64,000 nucleotides of DNA from Antennarius striatus (Eukaryota > Chordata > Actinopteri > Lophiiformes > Antennariidae): positions 13,987,501 to 14,051,500 of the forward strand of contig NC_090785.1 of assembly GCF_040054535.1 (NCBI RefSeq), given 5' to 3'. Below the pieces are notes generated by a model. That model worked only from the letters and a program-made list of their open reading frames with translations, was not told the DNA's origin and made no database searches. Positions 14,080-23,196 of this stretch are shown here, piece after piece (position 1 is the stretch's first letter; each line of letters starts with the position of its first letter). A program made the translations under genes and the position numbers.

Positions 14080-16440
14080 ATCATCTGGTTTTAACCATTT
14101 TATTTGGCATAATTTAAAATCATCTCACTGTTAGTTCATTTATACAAATATGCTTTTGTTATATATAAAACAATTACAGATTTCTACAAATCAAGTTCCC
14201 AGTGTAAAGGCATAGTACCACGCACACGGTAGCATACAGCTCCAGGACGCAGAGGCCACAGGTGTATGTTCCACTTCAACAGCATTATCTGAGTGTAATC
14301 AGGACATGGCAGAAAACAACAAACTCACCACAGTTGACAGTTTGACATATTATGCACTTACATTCAACCCTCCACACACCTATCTTGAAAATTTTCGCAC
14401 ATCCTTAAGCAAATCTAAAACCGCATCGCTGTTGTTATACAAAATCTTATGCTTGTGTTGCGCTTCGGTTTTTCTTGACTTTACACAGACCAAAAACCAA
14501 GGTCGACACCCCACTTGAGTAGATGAAGACAGTTATAGAAAAAGGGCTGCTGATGTTATTGGCAGTTGTAAAATTAAATTAGCAGCCAGTCGTTACCAAA
14601 AATATATTTTCTAAAATGTATAAAAATGTACAGATGTGATAAGGCATGCTGCACCATCACAGCTCTTGCTTACTGTACATGCAAGTTGTGCTCATTCCTT
14701 GCCGTCACTGCAAAATCCAATGCGGGGAAGCAACCCCACAGTCTGCTACCAACTGTGCCTCAAGCACTCAGTCTCATGTGTTATGTTTCACAAACGTAGC
14801 ACATGCCATGCAAGGCGTCAGTTTAGCACCTGTGTCATACAAAGATGGCTGCAAAATGAGTTTTTACTGGCAGGAACTACAGCAGAAAGCTTCTAAAAGA
14901 GAATAAAAAAAGAAAACATGAAACCCAGAGTTCGCTGGACCTGCAGTTAAAAGGCCCTGTGGCACTTTATCCCTATAAGAACCTTTGGGTTTGACAAAGG
15001 AGCTTTGCTATGGTCTTTGGTATAGATTAGGCACCCGACCAAATAAAGTACTCCTTCCATATAGCTGAAAAACACTCACAACTTGGAAAAAATAACTAGG
15101 TAGCACAACGCTCCCTCCAAAACGAAATGATGTTCCACTAACCAAGAGAATATAGGAAATAAGTATACAAGCCAGTTTAAACATATTCTGGTTTCATATG
15201 CTATGCTTAATCAATTTGCAATGGTCATAGTCTGTTGTTATTACATGTAAGGCAACAATGTCATAGGCATCAGGTACATTATTGGTGCTCTGGTTTATGA
15301 AATCCAAGTATTAAACTATTAAAATCCTCATATTGATGGAATATACATTAGCTATTACAGAAAATATACTCAACTTTGGCCATTACCGTATTTGTAGGTT
15401 AAAAATATTTTTAGGAAACTACATTTACAAAGTAAAGTCAACATCATTAGTCACAACAGTCTATTAGACCCCAACCTGTCAAAGTCATTCTTAGGCTTGT
15501 TGGAACTCAGTGTGAGCCTCACGAGTTAAATCAAAGACAAAAGGAGAACAAGACAACACGACTTCCAGAAATGTCAGTTCAAACAATCCTGTACCAGTGT
15601 GGGTTAATTTCGCAGAGGCTATCTGACACCTGCTTCACTATTACTAAGGAGGTGAAATGGTTGGCTGCATTTAATGGGCCCAGCTTATCTTCAAAGACCT
15701 ACTGGTTCTTCCATGCATGAGAGTGAAAGAGCACTGCAGAGGCTGGAGGTGCAGCCCGCCAGAAAGCTCTAACACGCCAGACTGAGCACACAGGGAACAC
15801 CAGCTAGAGTGTAACGTCCAATCTATGCATATTGGTTATGGTGATGGCATTTGTTCAGGAGTCATCACACCTTGCAGGATTTAAACCGCTTGAAATTAAA
15901 ACTTGTTCAACCTCTATTTGGTTGTTGATTCCACCTAAAGATGCTGGTCAAAACATCTTGATGGTGACACTATTAGAGACTCATGAGATGCAACCTTGGT
16001 GAGAGTATGAGGTAGTCATTATTTCTCCACCTGAATTAAGATAGATCTCTTCTCTCCAGTCAAACAGGGAAGTTCGGTTGGGATGTTTCTATATTTTGTG
16101 ACAGCCATGATATGCATTTTATAAGGCAAAGCATAAACACTATAAATCAAGAACAGGTGTAAGATTGGGAAAAGACAAATATCAAAAGCTAAATTTTAAG
16201 AAAAACAGGAGAAACCAGGAGTTGCCTCCATTTTGGCAGTCACTTTGGTGATGTTGGCAATGGAGTGAAATCCTTAGGAGATGACTAAGGAAGAGAGGAG
16301 GAGAAGCAGACGTGAAAACAAAGTCCAAACTGTTGAAGATGGCATGGAGGCAGTCGGATGACGACCTTTGTTCCTCAATCTTCCTTTGCATCCGTGGATC
16401 GCCATCATCCCTCTCCATAGTCCAAATCTGGTAGCATCTA
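14080..16440 (-). other. Probable rhog 3' UTR (about 2.3 kb)
   Basis: From the rhog stop codon at 16441-16443 down to about 14080 there is no microsatellite or recognisable transposon, unlike the flanking DNA. The first canonical AATAAA downstream on the minus strand lies only at 14099-14104; an ATTAAA variant lies near 15668. A G/T-rich stretch follows the AATAAA on the transcribed strand. Together these suggest one long 3' UTR, possibly with a shorter form. Open frames inside it (for example 14306-14518 plus) have no family resemblance. Transcript data would be needed to place the ends. Confidence 0.5.
14099..14104 (-). terminator. Candidate rhog polyadenylation signal
   Basis: AATAAA on the minus strand, the first canonical hexamer after the rhog stop codon, with G/T-rich sequence about 20-40 nt further on. 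Confidence 0.5.
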
Positions 16441-17016
16441 TTACAACAGCACACACTTTTTGGTGTTCTTTTTTGTTACTGGATACAACACTGCTCTCAC
16501 GGCCTCTGCAAACACCTCCCTAACACCATCCTGCAACAGAGCAGAACACTCCATGTATTTCACAGCCCCAATCTGCTTGGACAGGGCATTGCCCTGCTGC
16601 TGAGTGGTAGGGGAGAGGCCCTGCTCCTTCAGCTTCTTCACTGTTTCGGCGTCACCCCTCAGGTCCCTCTTGGTGCCAACCAGAAGGATGGGCACACTGG
16701 GGCAGTGGTGAGAGACTTCAGGGTGCCACTTGTGCCGGACGTTGGCATGGGAGGAGGGGCTGCCAATGGAGAAGCAGATGATGAAAACGTTGGTCTGCGG
16801 GTAGGAGAGGGTGCGCAGGCGGTCATACTCCTCTTGGCCTGCTGTGTCCCACAAGTTGAGGCTGACCGTGCGGCCATCTACGCTCATCTGAGCACTGTAG
16901 TTGTCAAACACTGTGGGAATGTACTCTTCAGGGAAGGCATTTGTGGTATACGAAATGAGTAGGCACGTTTTACCCACTGCCCCATCGCCCACTACCACAC
17001 ACTTTATGGTCTGCAT
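16441..17016 (-). CDS. rhog: RhoG-like Rho-family small GTPase
   Basis: 191 codons, the length of vertebrate RhoG. RhoG is a Rac-related GTPase that cycles between GDP and GTP at membranes and drives actin remodelling through ELMO/DOCK and Rac. Visible motifs: P-loop GDGAVGKT at residues 10-17, switch I/effector region YIPTVFDNY at 32-40, switch [13 protein letters not shown] at 57-67 with Gln61, the guanine-recognition motifs TKRD (115-118) and ECSAL, and a basic tail ending in the CAAX box CVLL, which predicts geranylgeranylation. The start is set at [12 protein letters not shown]. An in-frame ATG-less 13-codon extension upstream is leader sequence that begins at a splice acceptor (CTGTCAG, exon edge 17045). 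The coding region is intronless, as expected for this gene. RhoG rather than Rac1 or Cdc42 is chosen from the RHKWHPEV and [16 protein letters not shown] stretches. Which teleost rhog duplicate this is cannot be told. Confidence 0.96.
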   Translation of the reverse strand: MQTIKCVVVGDGAVGKTCLLISYTTNAFPEEYIPTVFDNYSAQMSVDGRTVSLNLWDTAGQEEYDRLRTLSYPQTNVFIICFSIGSPSSHANVRHKWHPEVSHHCPSVPILLVGTKRDLRGDAETVKKLKEQGLSPTTQQQGNALSKQIGAVKYMECSALLQDGVREVFAEAVRAVLYPVTKKNTKKCVLL

Positions 17017-17650
17017 CCTGCCAAAGACCACTGGGGCTGCAGCACCTGACAGCAAAAAAAGGTACAGTACTTGGGTAAAACAAAACTACTAAGCATTGTA
17101 CTCTAGTAGGCTCATCTACGCTTTTAATCACAACAGCTGAAATTTAAGTTTAAATAAGTAAAGTAAGTTGCCAGCCAGTAACTTTGCAAGCGAATTTTTT
17201 AGAGTCATACAAGATTTCACCCATTTAGCATATGAGCTAAACACCGCCAGCAATTGTAGACATAATTAATGTAACCATTGTCGTTAGCTATGTTTTTGAC
17301 GTCAAGTGATTAAGAGCTACAGTGAATTTTAACAAGCTTTTATTTGAACTACAGGTAATCGCATAATAGAACGTGAAATACGTCGTTAGCGTTTATTATT
17401 TGCCGCTGTCCACTTTAGGCGTTCCCCTTGTAGCTAGCAGCAAGCTAAGGAACTAGCACATTTGGTGGCTAACGAGCTAGCTAGTTAGCAAACAAGCTGT
17501 AAGTTTATTTGCGAACCACTTGTCGAAAAGGTATGTTCGTGGTCCGATAGCGTTCTACAGGTAATCCTAAAAATTGTACTTTGCTTTGACATGTCTTTTT
17601 GATACACAACTTTAATTTTGCAGTTAACTTTGACGGATTTTGTGACTTAC

Positions 17651-17742
17651 CGCCACTCGGCTTTCGATCTCTTTTTGCCTAGTGTAGTCAATCACAGACG
17701 TATCTGGGGAGCTGTCCATTACGTAAAATGGGATTACGGAAA
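17651..17742 (-). other. rhog: Candidate rhog 5' leader exon with upstream ATG
   Basis: On the minus strand a strong donor (GTGGCG/GTAAGT) ends an exon at 17651, and the rhog coding exon begins at an acceptor at 17045, giving a 605-bp intron (17046-17650). The 5' end of the exon is not known; 17742 is the inner edge of a ZNF143-like promoter motif. The exon contains an ATG at 17719-17717 with G at -3 and G at +4, open for exactly 23 codons to the donor. Spliced to the coding exon, this frame runs 13 more codons and stops just past the RhoG ATG. It is an upstream ORF only if transcription starts above 17719. Confidence 0.55.
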
Positions 17743-17765
17743 CAATGCAAGCCGGTAGTTGTAGT
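17743..17765 (-). promoter_or_regulatory. ZNF143/THAP11-like promoter motif
   Basis: The minus strand reads ACTACAACTACCGGCTTGCA, close to the known ACTACAATTCCCAGCATGC element of vertebrate promoters. It lies about 25 bp upstream of the leader-exon ATG. The match is by eye, with a few mismatches in the central part. Confidence 0.4.
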
Positions 17766-17791
17766 TTTAGTTTCTGGTGGTCGTTCCTCTG

Positions 17792-17807
17792 ACACTAGAT
17801 GGCGGTG
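17792..17807 (+). promoter_or_regulatory. CTCF-like motif beside the rhog promoter
   Basis: ACACTAGATGGCGGTG matches the CTCF core CCASYAGRKGGCRS with one mismatch, in the forward orientation. It sits directly upstream of the rhog leader. Confidence 0.45.
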
Positions 17808-18061
17808 TTGAACCGTTCTACTTTGCTATGATCGATAACATTCAGGTGTCCTGTGAGAGAATGATCCGGACAAAGTAAGCGAATAATTACAAAAAAATTG
17901 TTTTAACGGTTTTTTTTTTTAAAAATTCATTTCGTTTGAGTGAGAGTGACAGTAAAATATCAATACACTTCATTACATTTAAATGTGTCCCATACCGTAT
18001 GTGTAACATTACAAGCAATCATATGAAGAAAAAAAAAAAAAAAGAACCACTGTATATTTCT

Positions 18062-18252
18062 GGGGAGACAAACATTTTGCCTCTCATTTAAGAGGCTTCT
18101 TGAGGTCTGAATGGCTGGTGAGAAGTTCCAGATAGGATTACGCTTGCTCTGGAGGGAATTGTTGGCTTTCTATCTGTAAAGCGCTTTGAAATGTCTTCAG
18201 ATGTGATTAAGCGCTATATAAATAAAAGTTGATAAAAGTTGATTGATAAAAG
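18062..18252. repeat. Interspersed repeat fragment, two-part
   Basis: The first part (CCTCTCATTTAAGAGGCTTC, then CTGAATGGCTGGTG) is homologous to a copy inside ogt intron 21 at about 61020-61120. The second part contains AAGCGCTATATAAATAAA, a common teleost retroelement tail. The family is not identified. Confidence 0.65.
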
Positions 18253-18499
18253 TTGATTAAGCCATTCGCTTTGAATCCTAAACAAATCTCCAATTTTCAA
18301 TAATAATACTAAAATTACAGTATAAGGTATAAATACCCTTGCCATAACATTAAAAATAAGTGGATAACTGAGATATTTTTTTCCCACTTCACCACTGCTC
18401 CCCAGTACATATGTAACCATCCCTACTTATGAATTTGGAATCAGTCTCAATCAAAAAGTAGCATTAACACCTAAGGACTATATAGCACAGTATATCCAA

Positions 18500-18660
18500 T
18501 TCACCGAAGTTGCATGTTTTTGGTAATGGAAAGAACCTGGAAAACACAGAGTGAACCCACGCAGACATACAAACTCCTCAAAGAAATACCCTAGGTGGAA
18601 TCGCACCTAAATTCTTGCTGTGAAGCAAAAATACTACCCACCACTATAACACTCACATCA
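18500..18660 (-). repeat. Old diverged SINE-like copy
   Basis: It shares GAACCCACGCAGACA and neighbouring words with the copy at 5008-5363, in the same orientation, but is heavily mutated. Confidence 0.6.
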
Positions 18661-20397
18661 TCTTCATTAAATGCCATTGAGTAACTGGAGGCACGTATAC
18701 AAACAGGCCCTGTCCTTGCTTCTAGAACTCATCCTCTCTCCAGTCAACACTGCTTTATTAGTGCCACGATGAAGAAATTGTAATTACAGGAGAAGTGTGA
18801 TAGTTCATGATAAACAAATCACATGGTTGTAAAAGAAAATGTAATTAAATGTAATTGAACTTGAGAGCCCATTAATCACAAGCTATGATTACGCTTAGGT
18901 AGCCAGTTCTCTCAAATGAATGCAGAATAAACCCAAAAGACCCATCACCTATTACAACGCCATTCTGAGCCCCTGGATGTGTTGATGATGTCACATCTGT
19001 AGACTGACACAGGTTAAAGGGCCATTGCTGACCAACAACCAGACACTCAAAAACACAAAGAGGCACCAGTTTATTGCCTTTCCCAAGAGGTTCTGGCGTC
19101 ACTGCAGCCTATAAAGAGAGAATTCCCACTGAGACACTACACCCACAGTCACCCTCCACCACAACCCTTGCACCCCACTATTCTCCCAGGAGATTCCCCG
19201 GTACGTCTGTAGCATTGCCATGACAACAGCCACTGGCAGAGATGGGGGTGACTGAGTCAAGAGATGCAATCAGAGGGAGTTCAAATAAAATGGAGGGAGA
19301 ATAAATGAGGGTGATGAGAAGACAGAAGGATGTAAGAGTGGCAGTCAATGAGGAAGAATGAAAACTGAAAGCTAAAGCTGTCAAAGGAAGTGCTTGGATG
19401 AATACAAAGGAGAAGATGTGAAGTGTATATATCAAGAACACACAGTGGTCATTTTTAATGCAATTGGTGAATATTTCTCAAAGACAGACACAAACAATAT
19501 TCAAATTCCCATTTTTATGTATCTTTTCTTATTTATTAAACAACATAATACAGTGAATAACAAACACTGCTATTCAATAAAGTTATAGAATCTTTTTGAC
19601 ATAAAATACAAGTGAAAAACATTTCAATAATCTTCTCATCATCTCTTCAGTTTGTGAAGTGCAGCATACAATTAGGCCTCTCAACAAGTGGATTAACAGT
19701 TCATCATTGTACCGAACAGAAACTGTAGGACAGCCAAGTGTAAGAGCACTTTATCCACATTGTTGCTGGGTCACAGCATTGAAAACATTTGGACACTTGT
19801 GAAGACTATTGTTGTTTGGTGGTACAAATATGTTACTAGGTTGTGTTTACATAAGAACGTTTCTAAAAAGTTTTGTCTATGGTGTCCTATCGCCGGCAAA
19901 GGACACAAATGTAATAAGAGGTAGGATTTGAAGAATCTACTGCTGAGCTAGTCAGTGAAGCATATAAGAGCATTTCTGCACTGATGAATTGCAACCAGGT
20001 TGTAAGTCGATCTTCAAAACACAAAAAAACAAAGTAACGAATTGATTGAAAACGGCACTTAAACTTAAACAGGATATTCACCAGGTGATCAAAAAATGTA
20101 GACCATACAAACTGTAGAAAAATCTGGCTTTCATTTTCTATCAAGCATTCACACTGTCATGGCCCACTGATAGCTAAGGAAAGAGGCTTTCTCTGTTTGA
20201 ATGTGGCAGGATTGTTGAGCTACACAAGCAAGGCCTCTAACAAGCCATTACCAAGGTTGAATGCAGTAAGACAGTCCTTTTAAATTTAATATTAGACCTA
20301 AAGGTTGCGGGAATAAAAAAGAAAAAGTACTAATTTTTCAATAAATTATAAATTCTCTATTTTTAATTTCTTATTTATTTACTTACTTATTTATTTA

Positions 20398-20522
20398 GGC
20401 TCCGCGGTGCACTGGCGTCGTGCCCGGAGTATCCCCCGCCTCCCACCCTTTGCCACCGAGATAGGCTCCGGCTCCCCGTGGCCCGCTGCGGCGGATGTAG
20501 CGGTGGAAATCTGAAGATGACT
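20398..20522 (+). repeat. 3' portion of the SINE-like element
   Basis: It begins CTCCGCGGTGCACTGGCGTC, matching the 3' half of the element at 5008-5363 in the opposite orientation, and ends in a TGAC/TTTA tail. It lacks the tRNA-like head, as expected after 5' truncation. Confidence 0.75.
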
Positions 20523-20644
20523 GACTTATTTATTTATTTGTATTTTGAAGCTCTACTTACAACCTGCTGTAAAATCCAGTAATACTTGTAAATATTTGTA
20601 ATTTTCCCCAGGTGCGTGTGTGTGTGTGTTTGTGTGCGTGTGTA

Positions 20645-21170
20645 CAGTGCCTTGCGAAAGTATTGCCCCCCCCCTCAAGAAATTTTTTGACATTTTGCCA
20701 CATTTCAGGCTTCAAACTTAAAAATAACAAACTGAAAATATTTTTCAAGAGTCAACAACATGAGACCCAATTGTGAAGTGGAATCAACATTTTATATTGT
20801 GTTTAGAAATAAAAAAGAAAAGAAAAGTAGGATATACAGAAGTATTGGCCCCCTGTTCTCTCAGCTCAGCTAACCGACTCCAGAAGTTCCCTGATGACTT
20901 CAGAATGATCCAATGTTGACCTACATGACAATGACAAACAGAATGCACCTGTGTGTCATTTGGTCTCACACTGCCACATCCTACTTTTCAGTTATTTATT
21001 TCTAAACACAATATAAAATGTTGAATAAATTTGGTTCCATTTCATGACTGTGTCTCACGTGTTGTTGATTCTTTAAAAATATTGTCAGTTTGTTATCTTT
21101 AAGTTTGAAGCCTGAAATGTGGCAAAATGTCAAAAAGGCTTGGGGGGGGCAATACTTTCGCAAGGCACTG
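20645..21170. mobile_element. Complete Tc1/mariner-like MITE (526 bp)
   Basis: Flanked by TA on both sides (20643-20644 and 21171-21172). The ends are near-perfect inverted repeats starting CAGTGCCTTGCGAAAGTATTG. Inverted similarity runs inward for more than 150 bp on each side, around a unique core of about 165 bp. There is no transposase. The core shows a minus-strand frame (20784-20969) that is similar in the copy at 8358-8696, but this is explained by shared descent of the DNA. It lies in the 3' flank of the formin gene and supplies its first AATAAA. Confidence 0.9.
20995..21000 (-). terminator. First AATAAA after the formin stop codon
   Basis: On the minus strand this is the first canonical polyadenylation hexamer downstream of the stop at 21277-21279, about 280 nt away. 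It lies inside the MITE. Use in vivo is unproven. Confidence 0.35.
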
Positions 21171-21276
21171 TATATGCGTGCATATTTGCCTTTGTATGCG
21201 CACGTGGGAAGAGCACAACCACTAAAGGCATGATGTGTAATTAAACCTCTACAGTACAAACACTTCATTCCTTCAA

Positions 21277-23196
21277 TCACCTCCACAGTGGCTGAGCTGC
21301 AGCAGCTCGAGACATTTTGGGACCAGGTATCCGAGATGCTGTGGGAATTTTAGAGCTGGCAGTAGAGGCACCTGTGCCCACTGACTTGGAAGTTTTATTT
21401 CGGGCAGCAGATATGACAGCCGTGCGAATGGTCTTAGCTGTGGCCGAAGATGGGCTGTTGGCAGTGCCAGGCTTGGAAGCAGTTTGAAACTCCAAGTTAG
21501 GGGCAAGTCTTTTTGACACACGAAGAGGAGTCCCTCTAATAAAGACTGGCTGGTTGCTGCTTGAGACCTTCTCTGGTGACGATCTGACTGAGGTCCTGCG
21601 AGTCAGTGTTGGCTTTACTGGAGCTGGTGTCTCACTCACAGTCCTCTCCATTACGCTATTTGTGCGCTTCACCTCTGTTTGAACAGAGGCAGGCCTTGTA
21701 ACAGGAGAGGAACGCATGGACATGCTACGAGTGGGTTGGTTAGATGGAGTCAGGCCCCCATTTGAAGGCTCAGTTTTGGAGCGCACCTTGGGAATTCCTG
21801 TGTTATTGGAAGGTCCCACACGTGACACATGTCCTCTTTTTGACCCTATTCCACTGCGCACAGGAATCTTCATGGGTTGAGTCTCCTCCTTCGATAAAAT
21901 AGGCACTTGAGTTATTCCCTCGCGATAGTCAACATCCCTTTCTTTCCTCCATTTAGAACACAGGCTTGGTGCCGGTCGTGGAAGTGGGGATGTTGGAGGT
22001 GATAAGGCATCATAGGATCGTAGACCTTTCACCAGAGTGTGGCACTCCAGTGTCTCGCCCACACAGGAGTATGACCTTGCCATTTCCCTCTCGGGAGTTA
22101 GCAAATCAGAGAACTTCTCTGGCTCTTTAGTGAACTCTATTATATTTGAGGGGATATGGTTCTCCGCCACAGGTTTGGATGCCACCTCAGTGAGCTTTTG
22201 TAAACCTGTATCAGTTATCGCGATGTTTGTTGTTGTGGTGGACATCTCTCTCACCAGTATTTGTGAAGGGACCTTCTCAGGAGCATTGACAGAAGGTAGT
22301 CTCTCAGATCTCTGGTACCTTGAGTTACAGTTGGTGTCACTGTGAAGCAGCTTTCCACTAGTAGAAAGAGTGTTAGGTTGTGATTCATCAAAACAAGACT
22401 CATTAAATTTATTTTGAACAGTCTGAGCGTTGTTGGTTGGTAGCAAGCCAAACCTATGTATATGAGGTGAGGTCTGGCTTTTACCAGGAAGGGCAGCTGT
22501 ATCAGTAGGTGTGACAGCAGAGTTTCTACAGGAACTGGGTAAAGAATGAGTGGCCATTGAAACCACATGCTCATGTGAAGGCTCAGTTTCTTTCTCAAAT
22601 ACTGTTGCCTTGTTCGACTGGTCTCGTACCAGGTAAGTAATACTCTCAGGTCCATGTCGCCTAACTGATAAACCGTGTCCATGCTGAGAATGATTAACCG
22701 TAGTAATGTGGGTGTTCTGAACTGTATCTATACTCTGGCTAGTTGCCTGACTATGTTGACTCCGATTCCCTCTCCTGACAGTACATTCTTGGTCAATAGG
22801 AGAACAAGTGCCATCAGTTTCTGGGGAGCTACAAAGCACAACATTGGTGTCATGGTCAGATGGACCATTAGTGTGATAACTAGTCGATGTTGGGCTACTT
22901 CCCAGTTCAGGGAAATTCTTCACCATGGATGGGATAAGAAGATGGACATCATTGTGAATGTGATGAGGAAGTCTGCGGGAGTCAGAGCTTCTCAGGCTGC
23001 GTCGACTCCACGTATAGCTCAAGTTCTTCTCTAGGAGTTTCTCCAGCTCATCGTCGTTGCCTTTACTGTGTGGCTCCCTTGCAAGACTGAGACCCAGGTC
23101 CAGCCCTGTACAGACCGCCAGAGAACGATGCTTTTCACTTATCTTACGTTGACGTTCCAATCGTTTTTGTTCCTTCAGCTCCCGCTCTGCATTCTC
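21277..23196 (-). CDS. fhdc1: Formin C-terminal tail exon
   Basis: Last coding exon, 639 codons plus stop, encoding residues 458-1096. It starts with a charged helix continuing from the FH2 tail ([18 protein letters not shown]). A low-complexity Ser/Thr/Pro region follows, and its last 250 residues are rich in Arg, Lys, Ser and Pro. Human FHDC1 has a similar C-terminal region that binds microtubules. Two SxIP-type motifs, SKIP (1072-1075) and SRIP (1078-1081), lie near the C-terminus in a basic Ser/Pro context; a TGIP lies further upstream. These are EB1-binding motifs in other proteins. The acceptor is CCTACAG/GAG at 23197. Confidence 0.9.
   Translation of the reverse strand, partial: ENAERELKEQKRLERQRKISEKHRSLAVCTGLDLGLSLAREPHSKGNDDELEKLLEKNLSYTWSRRSLRSSDSRRLPHHIHNDVHLLIPSMVKNFPELGSSPTSTSYHTNGPSDHDTNVVLCSSPETDGTCSPIDQECTVRRGNRSQHSQATSQSIDTVQNTHITTVNHSQHGHGLSVRRHGPESITYLVRDQSNKATVFEKETEPSHEHVVSMATHSLPSSCRNSAVTPTDTAALPGKSQTSPHIHRFGLLPTNNAQTVQNKFNESCFDESQPNTLSTSGKLLHSDTNCNSRYQRSERLPSVNAPEKVPSQILVREMSTTTTNIAITDTGLQKLTEVASKPVAENHIPSNIIEFTKEPEKFSDLLTPEREMARSYSCVGETLECHTLVKGLRSYDALSPPTSPLPRPAPSLCSKWRKERDVDYREGITQVPILSKEETQPMKIPVRSGIGSKRGHVSRVGPSNNTGIPKVRSKTEPSNGGLTPSNQPTRSMSMRSSPVTRPASVQTEVKRTNSVMERTVSETPAPVKPTLTRRTSVRSSPEKVSSSNQPVFIRGTPLRVSKRLAPNLEFQTASKPGTANSPSSATAKTIRTAVISAARNKTSKSVGTGASTASSKIPTASRIPGPKMSRAAAAQPLWR

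Larger units (their letters stand above)
17811..20644. other. Intergenic spacer between rhog and the formin gene
   Basis: No supported exon. It holds an interspersed repeat fragment (18062-18252), an old SINE copy (18500-18660), a poly-A run near 18030 and a SINE 3' part (20398-20522). The minus-strand open frames (18872-19102, 19887-20144) have no family resemblance. Confidence 0.6.

Noticed and set aside
20784..20969. Minus-strand frame, similar in both MITE copies
   Set aside because: Similarity is explained by shared MITE DNA; no start context or domain, and the other copy carries it in inverted orientation with breaks.
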